Source of the DNA: Parvimonas micra
Lineage (GTDB): Bacteria > Bacillota > Clostridia > Tissierellales > Peptoniphilaceae
DNA length: 64,000 nt
NCBI RefSeq assembly: GCF_021300775.1
Contig: NZ_JAJTJP010000001.1
Location: 186,001-250,000 of the forward strand
Direction of reading: 5' to 3'
The translations under genes were made by a program, and so were the position numbers. Of this stretch, positions 45,825 through 54,907 are shown piece after piece (position 1 is the first letter of the stretch; every line of letters starts with the position of its first letter). A model generated the notes under the pieces. The model worked only from the letters and a program-made list of their open reading frames with translations, was not told where the DNA came from and ran no database searches.

Positions 45825-45887
45825 TAATTATATTTTAAATTTTTGTATAAAATTTTTATAAATATTATACCGAAATATTCAATAGAC

Positions 45888-45916
45888 TTTACTATTTAAT
45901 AAAAATTTTGTATAAT
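45888..45916 (+). promoter_or_regulatory. Promoter of upp
   Basis: TTTACT and TATAAT have 17-base spacing, about 58 bases before the upp start. Leader sequence is short and AT-rich, with no PyrR-type motif seen. Confidence 0.6.
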
Positions 45917-45938
45917 AGTAAAAATTATAATTTAATAG

Positions 45939-46604
<666 letters not shown>

Positions 46605-46615
46605 TTAATAGATTT

Positions 46616-46645
46616 AAAAAGTTGGACTTTTCTCCAACTTTTTTT
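46616..46645 (+). terminator. Intrinsic terminator after upp
   Basis: AAAAAGTTGGA pairs with TCCAACTTTTT around CTTTTC, then T. Confidence 0.9.
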
Positions 46646-46722
46646 ATTCTATTATTAATATACTTTATATATTTTAATATTTGTGATATAATTATCAAAG
46701 AAGAAAATTAGAGGTGATAGAA

Positions 46723-47445
46723 ATGTTTAAAAATAAGAGAATTTTATTAGTAGCGTTACTATTTGGAATCTTTACTTTTACCGCATGTTCAAAAAAGGAA
46801 ATTAGTGAAGTATTAGAAAATGCTAAAAATGTTAATAATACCGTGAATTCATATTATTTAGTAAATGGAATTAGCAATGAAAGTACAGGAAAGTTAAAAA
46901 CTCAGTTGATGAAAGCTCAGATATTTGTAGACCCTATCAGTAAAAATGTATCTAAAGGGATTGCTGAAATTGATTATAATGGACCTTCGAATGAAGCTGA
47001 AAATAGCTATATAGCTAAAATGGTAGGAGATCAAAATAGAACTCTTATTTTAACTAAAATGGTTGATGGTGTAGAAGATACTTCTGAAAAAACTAATGTT
47101 ACTTATAGTATAAATCCTGATTATTTTAAATTATTAAAAGGAATTTATGCTTTTAATCAAAATGATTTTGAATTAGAAGAAAAAGATGATGAATACCGCA
47201 TAAAATTTAAAGATGGTGCTAATTCATCTGATTTATATAAGTTATTAGAGACAGAATATAAATTAAAACTTGATAAAGTTACTCCAAATGAAGTTAAATT
47301 TTCTTTTGAAGCTGTTTTTATAAAGGATTCATATTATTTAAAAAGAATTCATTGGACAGCAGATTATTCTGGAACTAAAGGTCTTGTAAAAATAGAAAGT
47401 ACAACATCTTATTCAGATTGGAATTCAGTAAATTTAGAAAAATAA
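46723..47445 (+). CDS. Uncharacterised lipoprotein
   Basis: A secreted lipoprotein of 240 residues with signal FKNKRILLVALLFGIFTFTAC (lipid Cys22). I start at ATG 46723, with GAGGTGA upstream; a GTG start inside that ribosome site is unlikely. The mature part alternates beta-strand-like and charged segments and resembles the LppX/DUF6612-type lipoproteins that bind lipophilic molecules, but I am not certain of the family. No transporter genes adjoin it. It is transcribed alone between two terminators. Confidence 0.75.
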   Translation: MFKNKRILLVALLFGIFTFTACSKKEISEVLENAKNVNNTVNSYYLVNGISNESTGKLKTQLMKAQIFVDPISKNVSKGIAEIDYNGPSNEAENSYIAKMVGDQNRTLILTKMVDGVEDTSEKTNVTYSINPDYFKLLKGIYAFNQNDFELEEKDDEYRIKFKDGANSSDLYKLLETEYKLKLDKVTPNEVKFSFEAVFIKDSYYLKRIHWTADYSGTKGLVKIESTTSYSDWNSVNLEK

Positions 47446-47450
47446 TTATT

Positions 47451-47482
47451 AAAATGTTACTCATTTATGAGTAACATTTTTT
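47451..47482 (+). terminator. Intrinsic terminator after the lipoprotein gene
   Basis: AAAATGTTACTCA pairs with TGAGTAACATTTT around TTTA, with T following. Confidence 0.9.
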
Positions 47483-47546
47483 TGTTCAATAATTATTTTG
47501 TATATCTAAAAAAATAAAATGGGTATAATTTAATCAGGTGATAAAT

Positions 47547-48311
47547 ATGAACAATAAAAATGTATTATTTATTGGACATGGCTCACCAATGAACGCAATA
47601 GAAATCAATGAATTTAGTGAAAGTTGGAAATTTTTAAGTCAAAAAATAAAAAAACCAAAGATTATTCTTGCGATTTCTGCTCATTGGTATACTGATGGAC
47701 AATTTGTAAGAACTGCAGAAATTAATGAACAAATTTATGATATGTATGGTTTTCCAAGAGAACTATATGAAATTAAATACGAACCAAAAAATGATGTTGA
47801 TTTTGCAAAAAGAATAATATCTGAACTTGATGTTAAAGAGGATAATTCATGGGGAATAGATCATGGAATTTGGAGTTTATTATGCAAAACTTATCCTCAT
47901 TCAGATATACCTGTTGTAATGTTAAGTGTTGATAAAAATAAAAGTCCAAGAGAACAATATGAGTTTGGAAAAGAATTAAAAAAATTATTGAATGATGATA
48001 TAGTAGTTGTTGCAAGTGGAAATATAGTCCATAATTTACAGTTAATAGATTATAATAAACAAGATGGATTTAACTGGGCCAATAAATTCGATAATTTTAT
48101 TAAAGAAAATATTATTAATAAAAATATTGAAGCAATAGTTAATTTTAATAATAGCATTTTTGATTACAGACATTCTGTCCCGACTCCTGAGCATTTCTAT
48201 CCTTTACTCATTGCGTTAGGTTGTGCAGAAGAATATAAGCAAGTAGAAATATTTAATGAAGGATGTTTCCTAGGATCTATTTCAATGACAAGTTATATTT
48301 TTGAAAGCTAA
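47547..48311 (+). CDS. DODA/YgiD-type extradiol ring-cleavage dioxygenase family protein
   Basis: A 254-residue member of the class III extradiol dioxygenase family typified by E. coli YgiD and plant DODA. Conserved metal-site motifs are visible: FIGHGSPMNAIE, ISAHWY, GIDHGIWSLL, SGNIVHNLQ and the C-terminal SVPTPEHFYPLLIALG. The start is ATG 47547, with AGGTGA upstream. The true substrate in an anaerobe is unclear, since ring cleavage needs oxygen; the family includes proteins of unknown role. It has no clear partner genes. Confidence 0.88.
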   Translation: MNNKNVLFIGHGSPMNAIEINEFSESWKFLSQKIKKPKIILAISAHWYTDGQFVRTAEINEQIYDMYGFPRELYEIKYEPKNDVDFAKRIISELDVKEDNSWGIDHGIWSLLCKTYPHSDIPVVMLSVDKNKSPREQYEFGKELKKLLNDDIVVVASGNIVHNLQLIDYNKQDGFNWANKFDNFIKENIINKNIEAIVNFNNSIFDYRHSVPTPEHFYPLLIALGCAEEYKQVEIFNEGCFLGSISMTSYIFES

Positions 48312-48358
48312 ATAGTGTAATATTCCAATAAAATGTATCTTAAATTTAGCAAAATGTA

Positions 48359-48387
48359 TTGAATTATATGATATTTTATGTTATAAT
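48359..48387 (+). promoter_or_regulatory. Promoter of tig
   Basis: TTGAAT and TATAAT with 17-base spacing and a TG extended -10, about 59 bases before the tig start. No CIRCE element or other heat-shock operator was noticed. Confidence 0.7.
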
Positions 48388-48445
48388 TTTTAGGTATGTA
48401 AATAGAAAATAATATATTTTTATATAGGCATTAGGAGGAATATGT

Positions 48446-49771
48446 ATGAATACTAAATTAGTATCAAGAGATGAAAAGAAAGTTGTTTTCACATCAGAAA
48501 TAAGTCCAGAAGCATTTGAAGCTTCAATTAATAAAGTTTATAACAAAATGAGATCAAGATTTAACATTCCAGGATTTAGAAAAGGAAAAGCTCCAAGAAA
48601 AATTATCGAATTAAACTATGGAGAAGGAATTTTCTTTGAAGATGCTGTTAATGAATTATTACCAGATTTATTTGAAGAAGCTGTTAAAGAATTAGAATTA
48701 AACAAAGACATCTGTGGAATGCCAAAGATTGACATTGAAGAATTTGATAAAAATAAATCTATTGTAATCAAATTTGAACAAGAATTAAAACCGGTTCCAG
48801 AACTAGGTGACTATAAAAATCTAGTTGCTGATGATGTGAAATTTGAAGTAACTGATGAAATGGTTGAAGATAGAATTAATAAAGAACGTGAAAATAACGC
48901 AAGAATAGTTTCAGTAGAAGATAGACCAGTTAAAGATATGGATACTGTAAATATTGATTTTGAAGGAAGCGTTGAAGGTGTTCCTTTTGATGGCGGTAAA
49001 TCAGAAAATTATGATTTAGTAGTTGGATCACATACATTCATTCCAGGATTTGAAGAACAATTACTTGGAAAAAATATTGGAGATAATGTTGATGTTAATG
49101 TTATTTTCCCTGAAGAATACCACTCAGAAGAATTAAAAGGAAAAGAAGCGCTTTTCAAAGTTAAAATAAATTCAATTAAAGAAAAACAACTTCCAGAATT
49201 AGATGACGAATTCGCAAAAGATGTTTCAGAATTTGACACATTGGAAGAATACAGAGCTGATATTAAGAAAAATTTAACTGAAGCAGCAGAAAGAAATGCA
49301 TTAGTTCAAAAACAAAATAATGCGATTGATGCTCTTATAGAAAGTTCAAATGTAGAAGCTCCAGAATCTATGATAAATGAAGAAGTTGATAAAGCTTTTA
49401 GAGATTTTGCAGGTAGAATTAGACAATACAATATGGATTTAGATAATTATTTCAAAATGTTAAATACTACAGAAGAAGCAGTTAGAGAACAATTAAGACC
49501 AGAAGCTACTAAAAGAGCTAATGCTGAACTTGTTATTGACGCTTTTGCAAAATTAGAAAATATTGAAGTATCTGAAGAAGAAATTGATAAAGAAATTGAT
49601 GAATTCGGAAAGAATATGAAAGTAAAAGATTTTGAAGGATTCAAGAAGGAATTAAAATCAGGAGAAGGTCTAGAAGGTATTACTGCAAGTTTAATTAGAA
49701 GAAAAGCGGTTGATCGTTTGGTAAGTCTTGTTAAATTCCAAGAACCTAAAAAAGAAACTGTTGAAGAATAA
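48446..49771 (+). CDS. tig: Trigger factor
   Basis: Ribosome-bound chaperone and prolyl isomerase. The ribosome-binding signature is FNIPGFRKGKAPRKIIE, followed by the FKBP-like domain (DTVNIDFEGSVEGVPFDGGKSENYDLVVGSHTFIPGFEEQLLG) and the long C-terminal helical arms. The 441-residue length is standard. AGGAGG lies before ATG 48446. It heads the tig-clpP-clpX-lon-engB run, a common Firmicutes order. Confidence 0.97.
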   Translation: MNTKLVSRDEKKVVFTSEISPEAFEASINKVYNKMRSRFNIPGFRKGKAPRKIIELNYGEGIFFEDAVNELLPDLFEEAVKELELNKDICGMPKIDIEEFDKNKSIVIKFEQELKPVPELGDYKNLVADDVKFEVTDEMVEDRINKERENNARIVSVEDRPVKDMDTVNIDFEGSVEGVPFDGGKSENYDLVVGSHTFIPGFEEQLLGKNIGDNVDVNVIFPEEYHSEELKGKEALFKVKINSIKEKQLPELDDEFAKDVSEFDTLEEYRADIKKNLTEAAERNALVQKQNNAIDALIESSNVEAPESMINEEVDKAFRDFAGRIRQYNMDLDNYFKMLNTTEEAVREQLRPEATKRANAELVIDAFAKLENIEVSEEEIDKEIDEFGKNMKVKDFEGFKKELKSGEGLEGITASLIRRKAVDRLVSLVKFQEPKKETVEE

Positions 49772-49778
49772 TTAGTTA

Positions 49779-49813
49779 AAATATAGCTTGCGTTTTGTTA
49801 AGCTATATTTTTT
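49779..49813 (+). terminator. Intercistronic terminator between tig and clpP
   Basis: AAATATAGCTT pairs with AAGCTATATTT around a ten-base loop and leads into T-rich sequence, followed at once by the clpP ribosome site. It probably gives partial termination. Confidence 0.75.
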
Positions 49814-49827
49814 ATTAGGAGGTAGTT

Positions 49828-50406
49828 ATGGCACTTATACCTATGGTAGTTGAACAAACTAATAGAGGAGAAAGGTCTTATGATATTTATTCAAGACTTT
49901 TAAAAGAAAGAATTATATTTTTAAGTGGAGAAGTGAATGATCAAATGGCAGATTTGATTGTTGCACAACTTTTATTTTTAGAATCAGAAGATCCTAAAAA
50001 AGATATTCAAATATATATAAATAGTCCAGGTGGTTCTGTTAGCGCGGGACTTGCAATATATGATACAATTCAATACATTAAACCTGATGTAAGTACAATT
50101 TGTATCGGACGCGCTGCAAGTATGGGGGCATTTTTATTAACGTCTGGAGCAAAGGGAAAAAGATTCGCTTTACCAAATGCTGATATTATGATTCACCAAC
50201 CATTAGGAGGAGCTCAAGGACAAGCTGAAGATATTAAAATTCAAGCTGAAAAGATACTTCAAGTAAGAGCAACTTTAAATGAGATATTAGCAAAAAGAAC
50301 AGGACAACCACTTAAAAAGATTGAAAAAGATACAGATAGAGATTTCTATATGACTGCTTATGAAGCAAAAGAATATGGAATTATTGATGAAGTAATTGAA
50401 AGTTAA
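49828..50406 (+). CDS. clpP: ATP-dependent Clp protease proteolytic subunit
   Basis: Serine peptidase chamber of the Clp protease. Catalytic Ser98 lies in [11 protein letters not shown] and His123 in [13 protein letters not shown], matching the usual positions. The N-terminus is [37 protein letters not shown]. The 192-residue length is typical. AGGAGG precedes ATG 49828. clpX follows after 10 bases. Confidence 0.97.
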   Translation: MALIPMVVEQTNRGERSYDIYSRLLKERIIFLSGEVNDQMADLIVAQLLFLESEDPKKDIQIYINSPGGSVSAGLAIYDTIQYIKPDVSTICIGRAASMGAFLLTSGAKGKRFALPNADIMIHQPLGGAQGQAEDIKIQAEKILQVRATLNEILAKRTGQPLKKIEKDTDRDFYMTAYEAKEYGIIDEVIES

Positions 50407-50416
50407 GGAGTTAATT

Positions 50417-51640
50417 TTGGAAAAAAAGATTACAAGATGTTCTTTTTGTGGGAAAGAAGTTGAAGAAGTAGATCAAATTGTAAGCGGGATTAATGCAAAT
50501 ATTTGCAATGAGTGTGTTGAGATTTGTCATTCTATGCTTGAATATCAAGAAAGAACAAAGAAAAGAGAAAGCTTAGAAAAATTACCAACTCCTATAGAAA
50601 TAAAAAATATTTTAGATGAATATATTATTCAACAAGATAATGCTAAGAAAGCATTAAGTGTTGCTGTATACAATCACTATAAGAGAATTAATAGAGATGT
50701 AGAAAGTGAAGTCGAAATTCAAAAGTCTAATATTTTACTTGTTGGACCTACAGGAAGTGGTAAAACTCTTTTAGCTCAAACTCTTGCAAAAGTTTTAGAT
50801 GTACCTTTTGCAATAGCAGATGCTACTACTTTAACAGAAGCGGGTTATGTTGGTGAAGATGTTGAGAATATAATTTTAAAATTAGTTCAAGCAGCTGACT
50901 ATGATATAGAAAGAGCTGAAAAAGGAATAATATATATTGACGAAATTGATAAAATTACAAGAAAGAGTGAAAATCCTTCAATAACTAGAGATGTTAGTGG
51001 AGAGGGTGTTCAACAGTCTCTTTTAAAAATAATAGAAGGTACAGTTGCTAATGTTCCTCCTAAGGGAGGAAGAAAACATCCTGATCAACAATATATTCAA
51101 GTTGATACAACTAATATTTTATTTATTGTTGGAGGAGCATTCCAAGGTATAGATTCGATTTTAAAAGCCAGACTCGAAAAAAAATCAATGGGATTTGGCG
51201 CAGATGTTAAAACAGATAAACTTGATGATTTTTCTGAAATAATTAAGAATTTAAGACCGGAAGATTTACTAAAATATGGATTAATACCTGAATTTGTAGG
51301 TAGAATACCAATGATAGTAACTTTGGAAAGTTTAAATGAAGATTCTTTAATTAGAATTTTGGAAGAACCTAAAAATGCATTAATAAAACAATATAAAGAA
51401 CTTTTATCTATGGATAATATTGAATTAGAGTTTGAAAAAGATGCAATAAAAGAAATAGCTAAAATAGCTCTTGAAAGAAAAACTGGGGCTAGAGGGTTAC
51501 GTGCTGTTATTGAAAGTGCTCTCTTAGATACAATGTTTACATTACCTTCAGAGAAAGATGTAGAAAAATGTATTGTTACAAGAGATGTTGTTTTAGGTAA
51601 AGCAAATCCTGTTTTAATATATAAAGAAAGTAAAAAATAA
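50417..51640 (+). CDS. clpX: ATP-dependent Clp protease ATP-binding subunit ClpX
   Basis: AAA+ unfoldase that feeds ClpP. The start is TTG 50417, with AAGGAG upstream; an earlier TTG overlapping clpP would consume that ribosome site. This gives a 407-residue protein with the N-terminal zinc-binding domain ([14 protein letters not shown]), Walker [26 protein letters not shown], the RKHPDQQY pore-loop region and the C-terminal sensor KTGARGLRA. Confidence 0.96.
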   Translation: MEKKITRCSFCGKEVEEVDQIVSGINANICNECVEICHSMLEYQERTKKRESLEKLPTPIEIKNILDEYIIQQDNAKKALSVAVYNHYKRINRDVESEVEIQKSNILLVGPTGSGKTLLAQTLAKVLDVPFAIADATTLTEAGYVGEDVENIILKLVQAADYDIERAEKGIIYIDEIDKITRKSENPSITRDVSGEGVQQSLLKIIEGTVANVPPKGGRKHPDQQYIQVDTTNILFIVGGAFQGIDSILKARLEKKSMGFGADVKTDKLDDFSEIIKNLRPEDLLKYGLIPEFVGRIPMIVTLESLNEDSLIRILEEPKNALIKQYKELLSMDNIELEFEKDAIKEIAKIALERKTGARGLRAVIESALLDTMFTLPSEKDVEKCIVTRDVVLGKANPVLIYKESKK

Positions 51641-51653
51641 AGGAAAAATATTT

Positions 51654-54002
51654 ATGAGCAATATAAAGTTTAATATTGAAGAAAAATTAAATAGACCAGT
51701 AATAGCTCTTAGAGGGCTTTGGATTTATCCATACTCAGTTGTTCATTTTGATGCTGGTAGAAAAAAGTCTATAGATGCAATAGAGTCTGCGTTAAATAAA
51801 GATTCAATTTTAGTTGCTTTTACACAAAAAGATATTAGGACAGAAGATCCTAAGTCTGAAGATTTATATGAAATGGGAACTGTTGTTATCGTTAAACAAA
51901 TTTTAAAAATGAATAATGGAATTACAAGAGTTTTAGCTGAAGGTATATGTAGATGTAAAGCAAAGAAGATATACGATGATGGGAAATTTTTAACAGCAGA
52001 TGTTCAAGAATTCTATTATGATGAAGTTTCTGAAGAAGTTGATTCAGAATTATCAACTTTAAGAAATATGGTAGAAGTAGCATTTCAAGAATATACTGCA
52101 AAGAAAAGACATTTAGATGTTGATACTGAAGTAAGTGTTCAAAATTCTTCAAATATGGACAAGTTTACAAATAATGTAGCTAGTTATATTATGAGATTAA
52201 CAGATGATGAACATTACGAAAACTTTAAGATTTTTGATATGAGAGAAAGACTTGAAAAGTTGTATGAAACTTTACAAAACTCTATTGAATTATCGTTTCT
52301 TGAAGAGAGTTTGTCTAGAAAAGTGTCTTCAAGATTAAATAAAAATCAAAGAGAATATTATTTAAGAGAACAACTTAATATAATAAAAGAAGAACTTGGA
52401 GATGGTGAGGACCTTAGCTCTGAATTGGATGAGTATGCAAATACTATAATGAGTTTTGGATTTGATGAGAACATTGAAGAAATGTTATTTAAAGAAATTA
52501 GAAAACTTTCTGAAATTCCATCAGGTTCTCCTGAGGGGAATGTAATAAGAAGTTATCTTGATAAAATAGTTTCACTACCATGGAAAAAATCAAAAAAAGA
52601 AAAATTAGATGTAGCATATACTAGAAAAGTATTAGACAAAGAACATTTTGGACTTAAAGATGTTAAAGACAGAATTGTTGAGTCAATAGCTTTAAGAAAG
52701 ATATCAAATAATCAAAAGGGTTCAATTATATGTTTAGTAGGGCCTCCAGGAGTAGGTAAAACGTCAATTGCTAGATCAATAGCTAAGTCCTTAAATAGAG
52801 AATTTGTTTCTATGCGTCTAGGAGGACTTCATGATGAAAGTGAAATAAGAGGACATAGAAGAACATATGTAGGAGCAATGCCTGGAAAGATATTAACTCT
52901 TTTAGAACAATGTAAGGTTAATAATCCTGTAATGTTACTTGATGAGATAGATAAAGTTTCTAATGATTTTAGAGGGGATCCTTCTAGTGCGCTACTAGAG
53001 GTTTTAGATCCTGAACAAAATAATAAATTTACAGATAATTATATAAATATTCCATTTGATCTTTCAAAGGTTATGTTTATAACAACTGCAAATACAACTT
53101 CTACAATTCCATCACCTTTACTTGATAGAATGGAAGTTATTCCGGTTTCTAGCTATACTTATGATGAAAAAGAAAAAATAGCTATTAATCATTTAATTCC
53201 AAAGGAATTTAAAACTTTTTCTATTAATAAAAAAATGCTAGATATAAAACCAGAAGCGGTTAGAGATATAATTAGATATTATACTAGAGAATCTGGTGTT
53301 AGAAATTTAGAAAGAATGATAGAAAAAATTATAAGAAAAGCAGCTGTCATTTTGGTTTCTAAGGATAGTAAAAAAGTAACTGTTAATTCAAAAAATCTAG
53401 TTGATTTCTTAGGAAAAAGGAGATTTCATGATGATGTTCTTGAAAAAGAAGATAGAGTTGGATTGGTAAATGGTTTAGCATGGACAGAAGTCGGAGGAGA
53501 ACTTTTAACAATTGAAACTGATATTGTTAATGGTACTGGAAAAATTCAACTAACCGGACAACTTGGTGATGTTATGAAAGAATCTGCTATGACTGCAATT
53601 TCTTTTGTTAGAAGTAAGGCTGAGAAATTTAAAATTGATGAAAATTTCTATAAGGAAAAAGATATTCATATCCATGTTCCAGAAGGAGCTGTTCCTAAAG
53701 ATGGTCCTTCAGCAGGAATAACAATGACAACAGCTATAGTTAGTGCTCTAACAAATAGGAAAGTAAACAGACAGTTTGCAATGACAGGCGAAGTTACTTT
53801 AAGAGGTAGAGTTTTAGCTATAGGAGGTCTTAAGGAAAAAATACTTGCAGCTAATAGATATGGAATAAAAAATATAATAATTCCAAAAGAAAACGAAGTA
53901 GATATTGATGAAATTCCTGAAGAAATTAGAGAAACATTGAATATATATACTGTTTCAGATGTTTGTGAAGTATTAGATTTAGTTTTAGAAAAAGAGGTGT
54001 AA
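51654..54002 (+). CDS. lon: ATP-dependent protease Lon
   Basis: A LonA-type AAA+ protease of 782 residues that degrades misfolded and regulatory proteins. The N-terminal LAN domain (RPVIALRGLWIYPYSVVHFDAGR) is followed by the ATPase, with CLVGPPGVGKTSIARSIA, and by the proteolytic domain with catalytic Ser686 in KDGPSAGITM and Lys729 in GGLKEKI. It lies 13 bases after clpX and one base before engB. Confidence 0.96.
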   Translation: MSNIKFNIEEKLNRPVIALRGLWIYPYSVVHFDAGRKKSIDAIESALNKDSILVAFTQKDIRTEDPKSEDLYEMGTVVIVKQILKMNNGITRVLAEGICRCKAKKIYDDGKFLTADVQEFYYDEVSEEVDSELSTLRNMVEVAFQEYTAKKRHLDVDTEVSVQNSSNMDKFTNNVASYIMRLTDDEHYENFKIFDMRERLEKLYETLQNSIELSFLEESLSRKVSSRLNKNQREYYLREQLNIIKEELGDGEDLSSELDEYANTIMSFGFDENIEEMLFKEIRKLSEIPSGSPEGNVIRSYLDKIVSLPWKKSKKEKLDVAYTRKVLDKEHFGLKDVKDRIVESIALRKISNNQKGSIICLVGPPGVGKTSIARSIAKSLNREFVSMRLGGLHDESEIRGHRRTYVGAMPGKILTLLEQCKVNNPVMLLDEIDKVSNDFRGDPSSALLEVLDPEQNNKFTDNYINIPFDLSKVMFITTANTTSTIPSPLLDRMEVIPVSSYTYDEKEKIAINHLIPKEFKTFSINKKMLDIKPEAVRDIIRYYTRESGVRNLERMIEKIIRKAAVILVSKDSKKVTVNSKNLVDFLGKRRFHDDVLEKEDRVGLVNGLAWTEVGGELLTIETDIVNGTGKIQLTGQLGDVMKESAMTAISFVRSKAEKFKIDENFYKEKDIHIHVPEGAVPKDGPSAGITMTTAIVSALTNRKVNRQFAMTGEVTLRGRVLAIGGLKEKILAANRYGIKNIIIPKENEVDIDEIPEEIRETLNIYTVSDVCEVLDLVLEKEV

Positions 54003-54003
54003 A

Positions 54004-54594
54004 GTGAAAATAATCTCAAGTGAATTAGAGCAAATTGCTGCGATTGTTTCACAGTATCCTAATTCGGATTTAAAGGAAGTTGCCTTTGCTGGTAGAAGTA
54101 ATGTGGGTAAGTCAAGTTTTATAAATGCTTTTATAAATAGAAAAAATCTTGCAAGAACCAGTTCTAAACCGGGAAAAACAAGAACTGTAAATTTCTATAA
54201 AATAAATGATTCATTTAGATTAGTAGATTTACCGGGATATGGATATGCACAAGTTTCAAAAAGTGAAAAAGAAAAATGGGGAGTTATTATAGAAACCTAT
54301 CTTTCAAATAGAGAAAATTTGTGTGAAGTTATACTTGTAGTTGATATTAGGCATGCCCCGAGTAAAGAAGATGTGCTTATGTATAATTGGCTTTTAGAAT
54401 ATGGTTTTACAGGATATGTTATTGCTACAAAAGCTGACAAAATATCTAAAGGTCAATGGAATAAACATATAAAAATAATAAAGGATACACTTAATATAAA
54501 AGATGGTAGTTTGGTTTTACCATTTAGTTCGGATTCTAAAGTTAATTTGGAAATGATTCATCAAAAAATAGAAGAAATTTTAATGGAAGAATAA
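54004..54594 (+). CDS. engB: Ribosome biogenesis GTP-binding protein EngB/YsxC
   Basis: Essential GTPase of large-subunit assembly. The start is GTG 54004, with GAGGTG ending at the lon stop codon. The G motifs are FAGRSNVGKSSFINA, VDLPGYGYAQVSKSEKEKW and ATKADK. The 196-residue length is standard. It closes the tig-to-engB block and is followed by a terminator. Its place after lon is the usual Firmicutes arrangement. Confidence 0.96.
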   Translation: MKIISSELEQIAAIVSQYPNSDLKEVAFAGRSNVGKSSFINAFINRKNLARTSSKPGKTRTVNFYKINDSFRLVDLPGYGYAQVSKSEKEKWGVIIETYLSNRENLCEVILVVDIRHAPSKEDVLMYNWLLEYGFTGYVIATKADKISKGQWNKHIKIIKDTLNIKDGSLVLPFSSDSKVNLEMIHQKIEEILMEE

Positions 54595-54598
54595 AATT

Positions 54599-54636
54599 AA
54601 GGATAGAGATTGCCCAATAGTCTCTATCCTTTTTTA
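54599..54636 (+). terminator. Intrinsic terminator after engB
   Basis: AAGGATAGAGA pairs with TCTCTATCCTT around an 11-base loop, then T. Confidence 0.9.
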
Positions 54637-54726
54637 CAACTAATGTTTGTTTTAAGAAAAAAACAATAAATTATATTTAATAGTTTTATTTACTTAAATC
54701 CAATTAATATAAAACAGTTAAAATTA

Positions 54727-54755
54727 TTGACAAATTAGTCTGTTATATATATAAT
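54727..54755 (+). promoter_or_regulatory. Consensus promoter of the adhesin gene
   Basis: TTGACA and TATAAT match the vegetative sigma consensus exactly, with 17-base spacing. The start near 54762 gives a leader of about 146 bases. Confidence 0.85.
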
Positions 54756-54764
54756 TAGAGTGAC

Positions 54765-54789
54765 TAGCAAAAAAATTATTTTTTTGCTA
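54765..54789 (+). other. 5'-end hairpin in the adhesin leader
   Basis: TAGCAAAAAAA pairs perfectly over 11 bp with TTTTTTTGCTA around TTA, right at the predicted mRNA 5' end. It could protect the mRNA from decay. The remaining leader to 54892 holds no gene that I can see. Confidence 0.6.
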
Positions 54790-54907
54790 CATCTGCATGG
54801 GGAAAACTTAGTTTATTTTTTAAAAGATTGATTTCATTATATTGATACTATTAATTAAACAGAAGCTTACAATGCATTTATTAAAAAATTTTTTAGGAGG
54901 AGATGAA

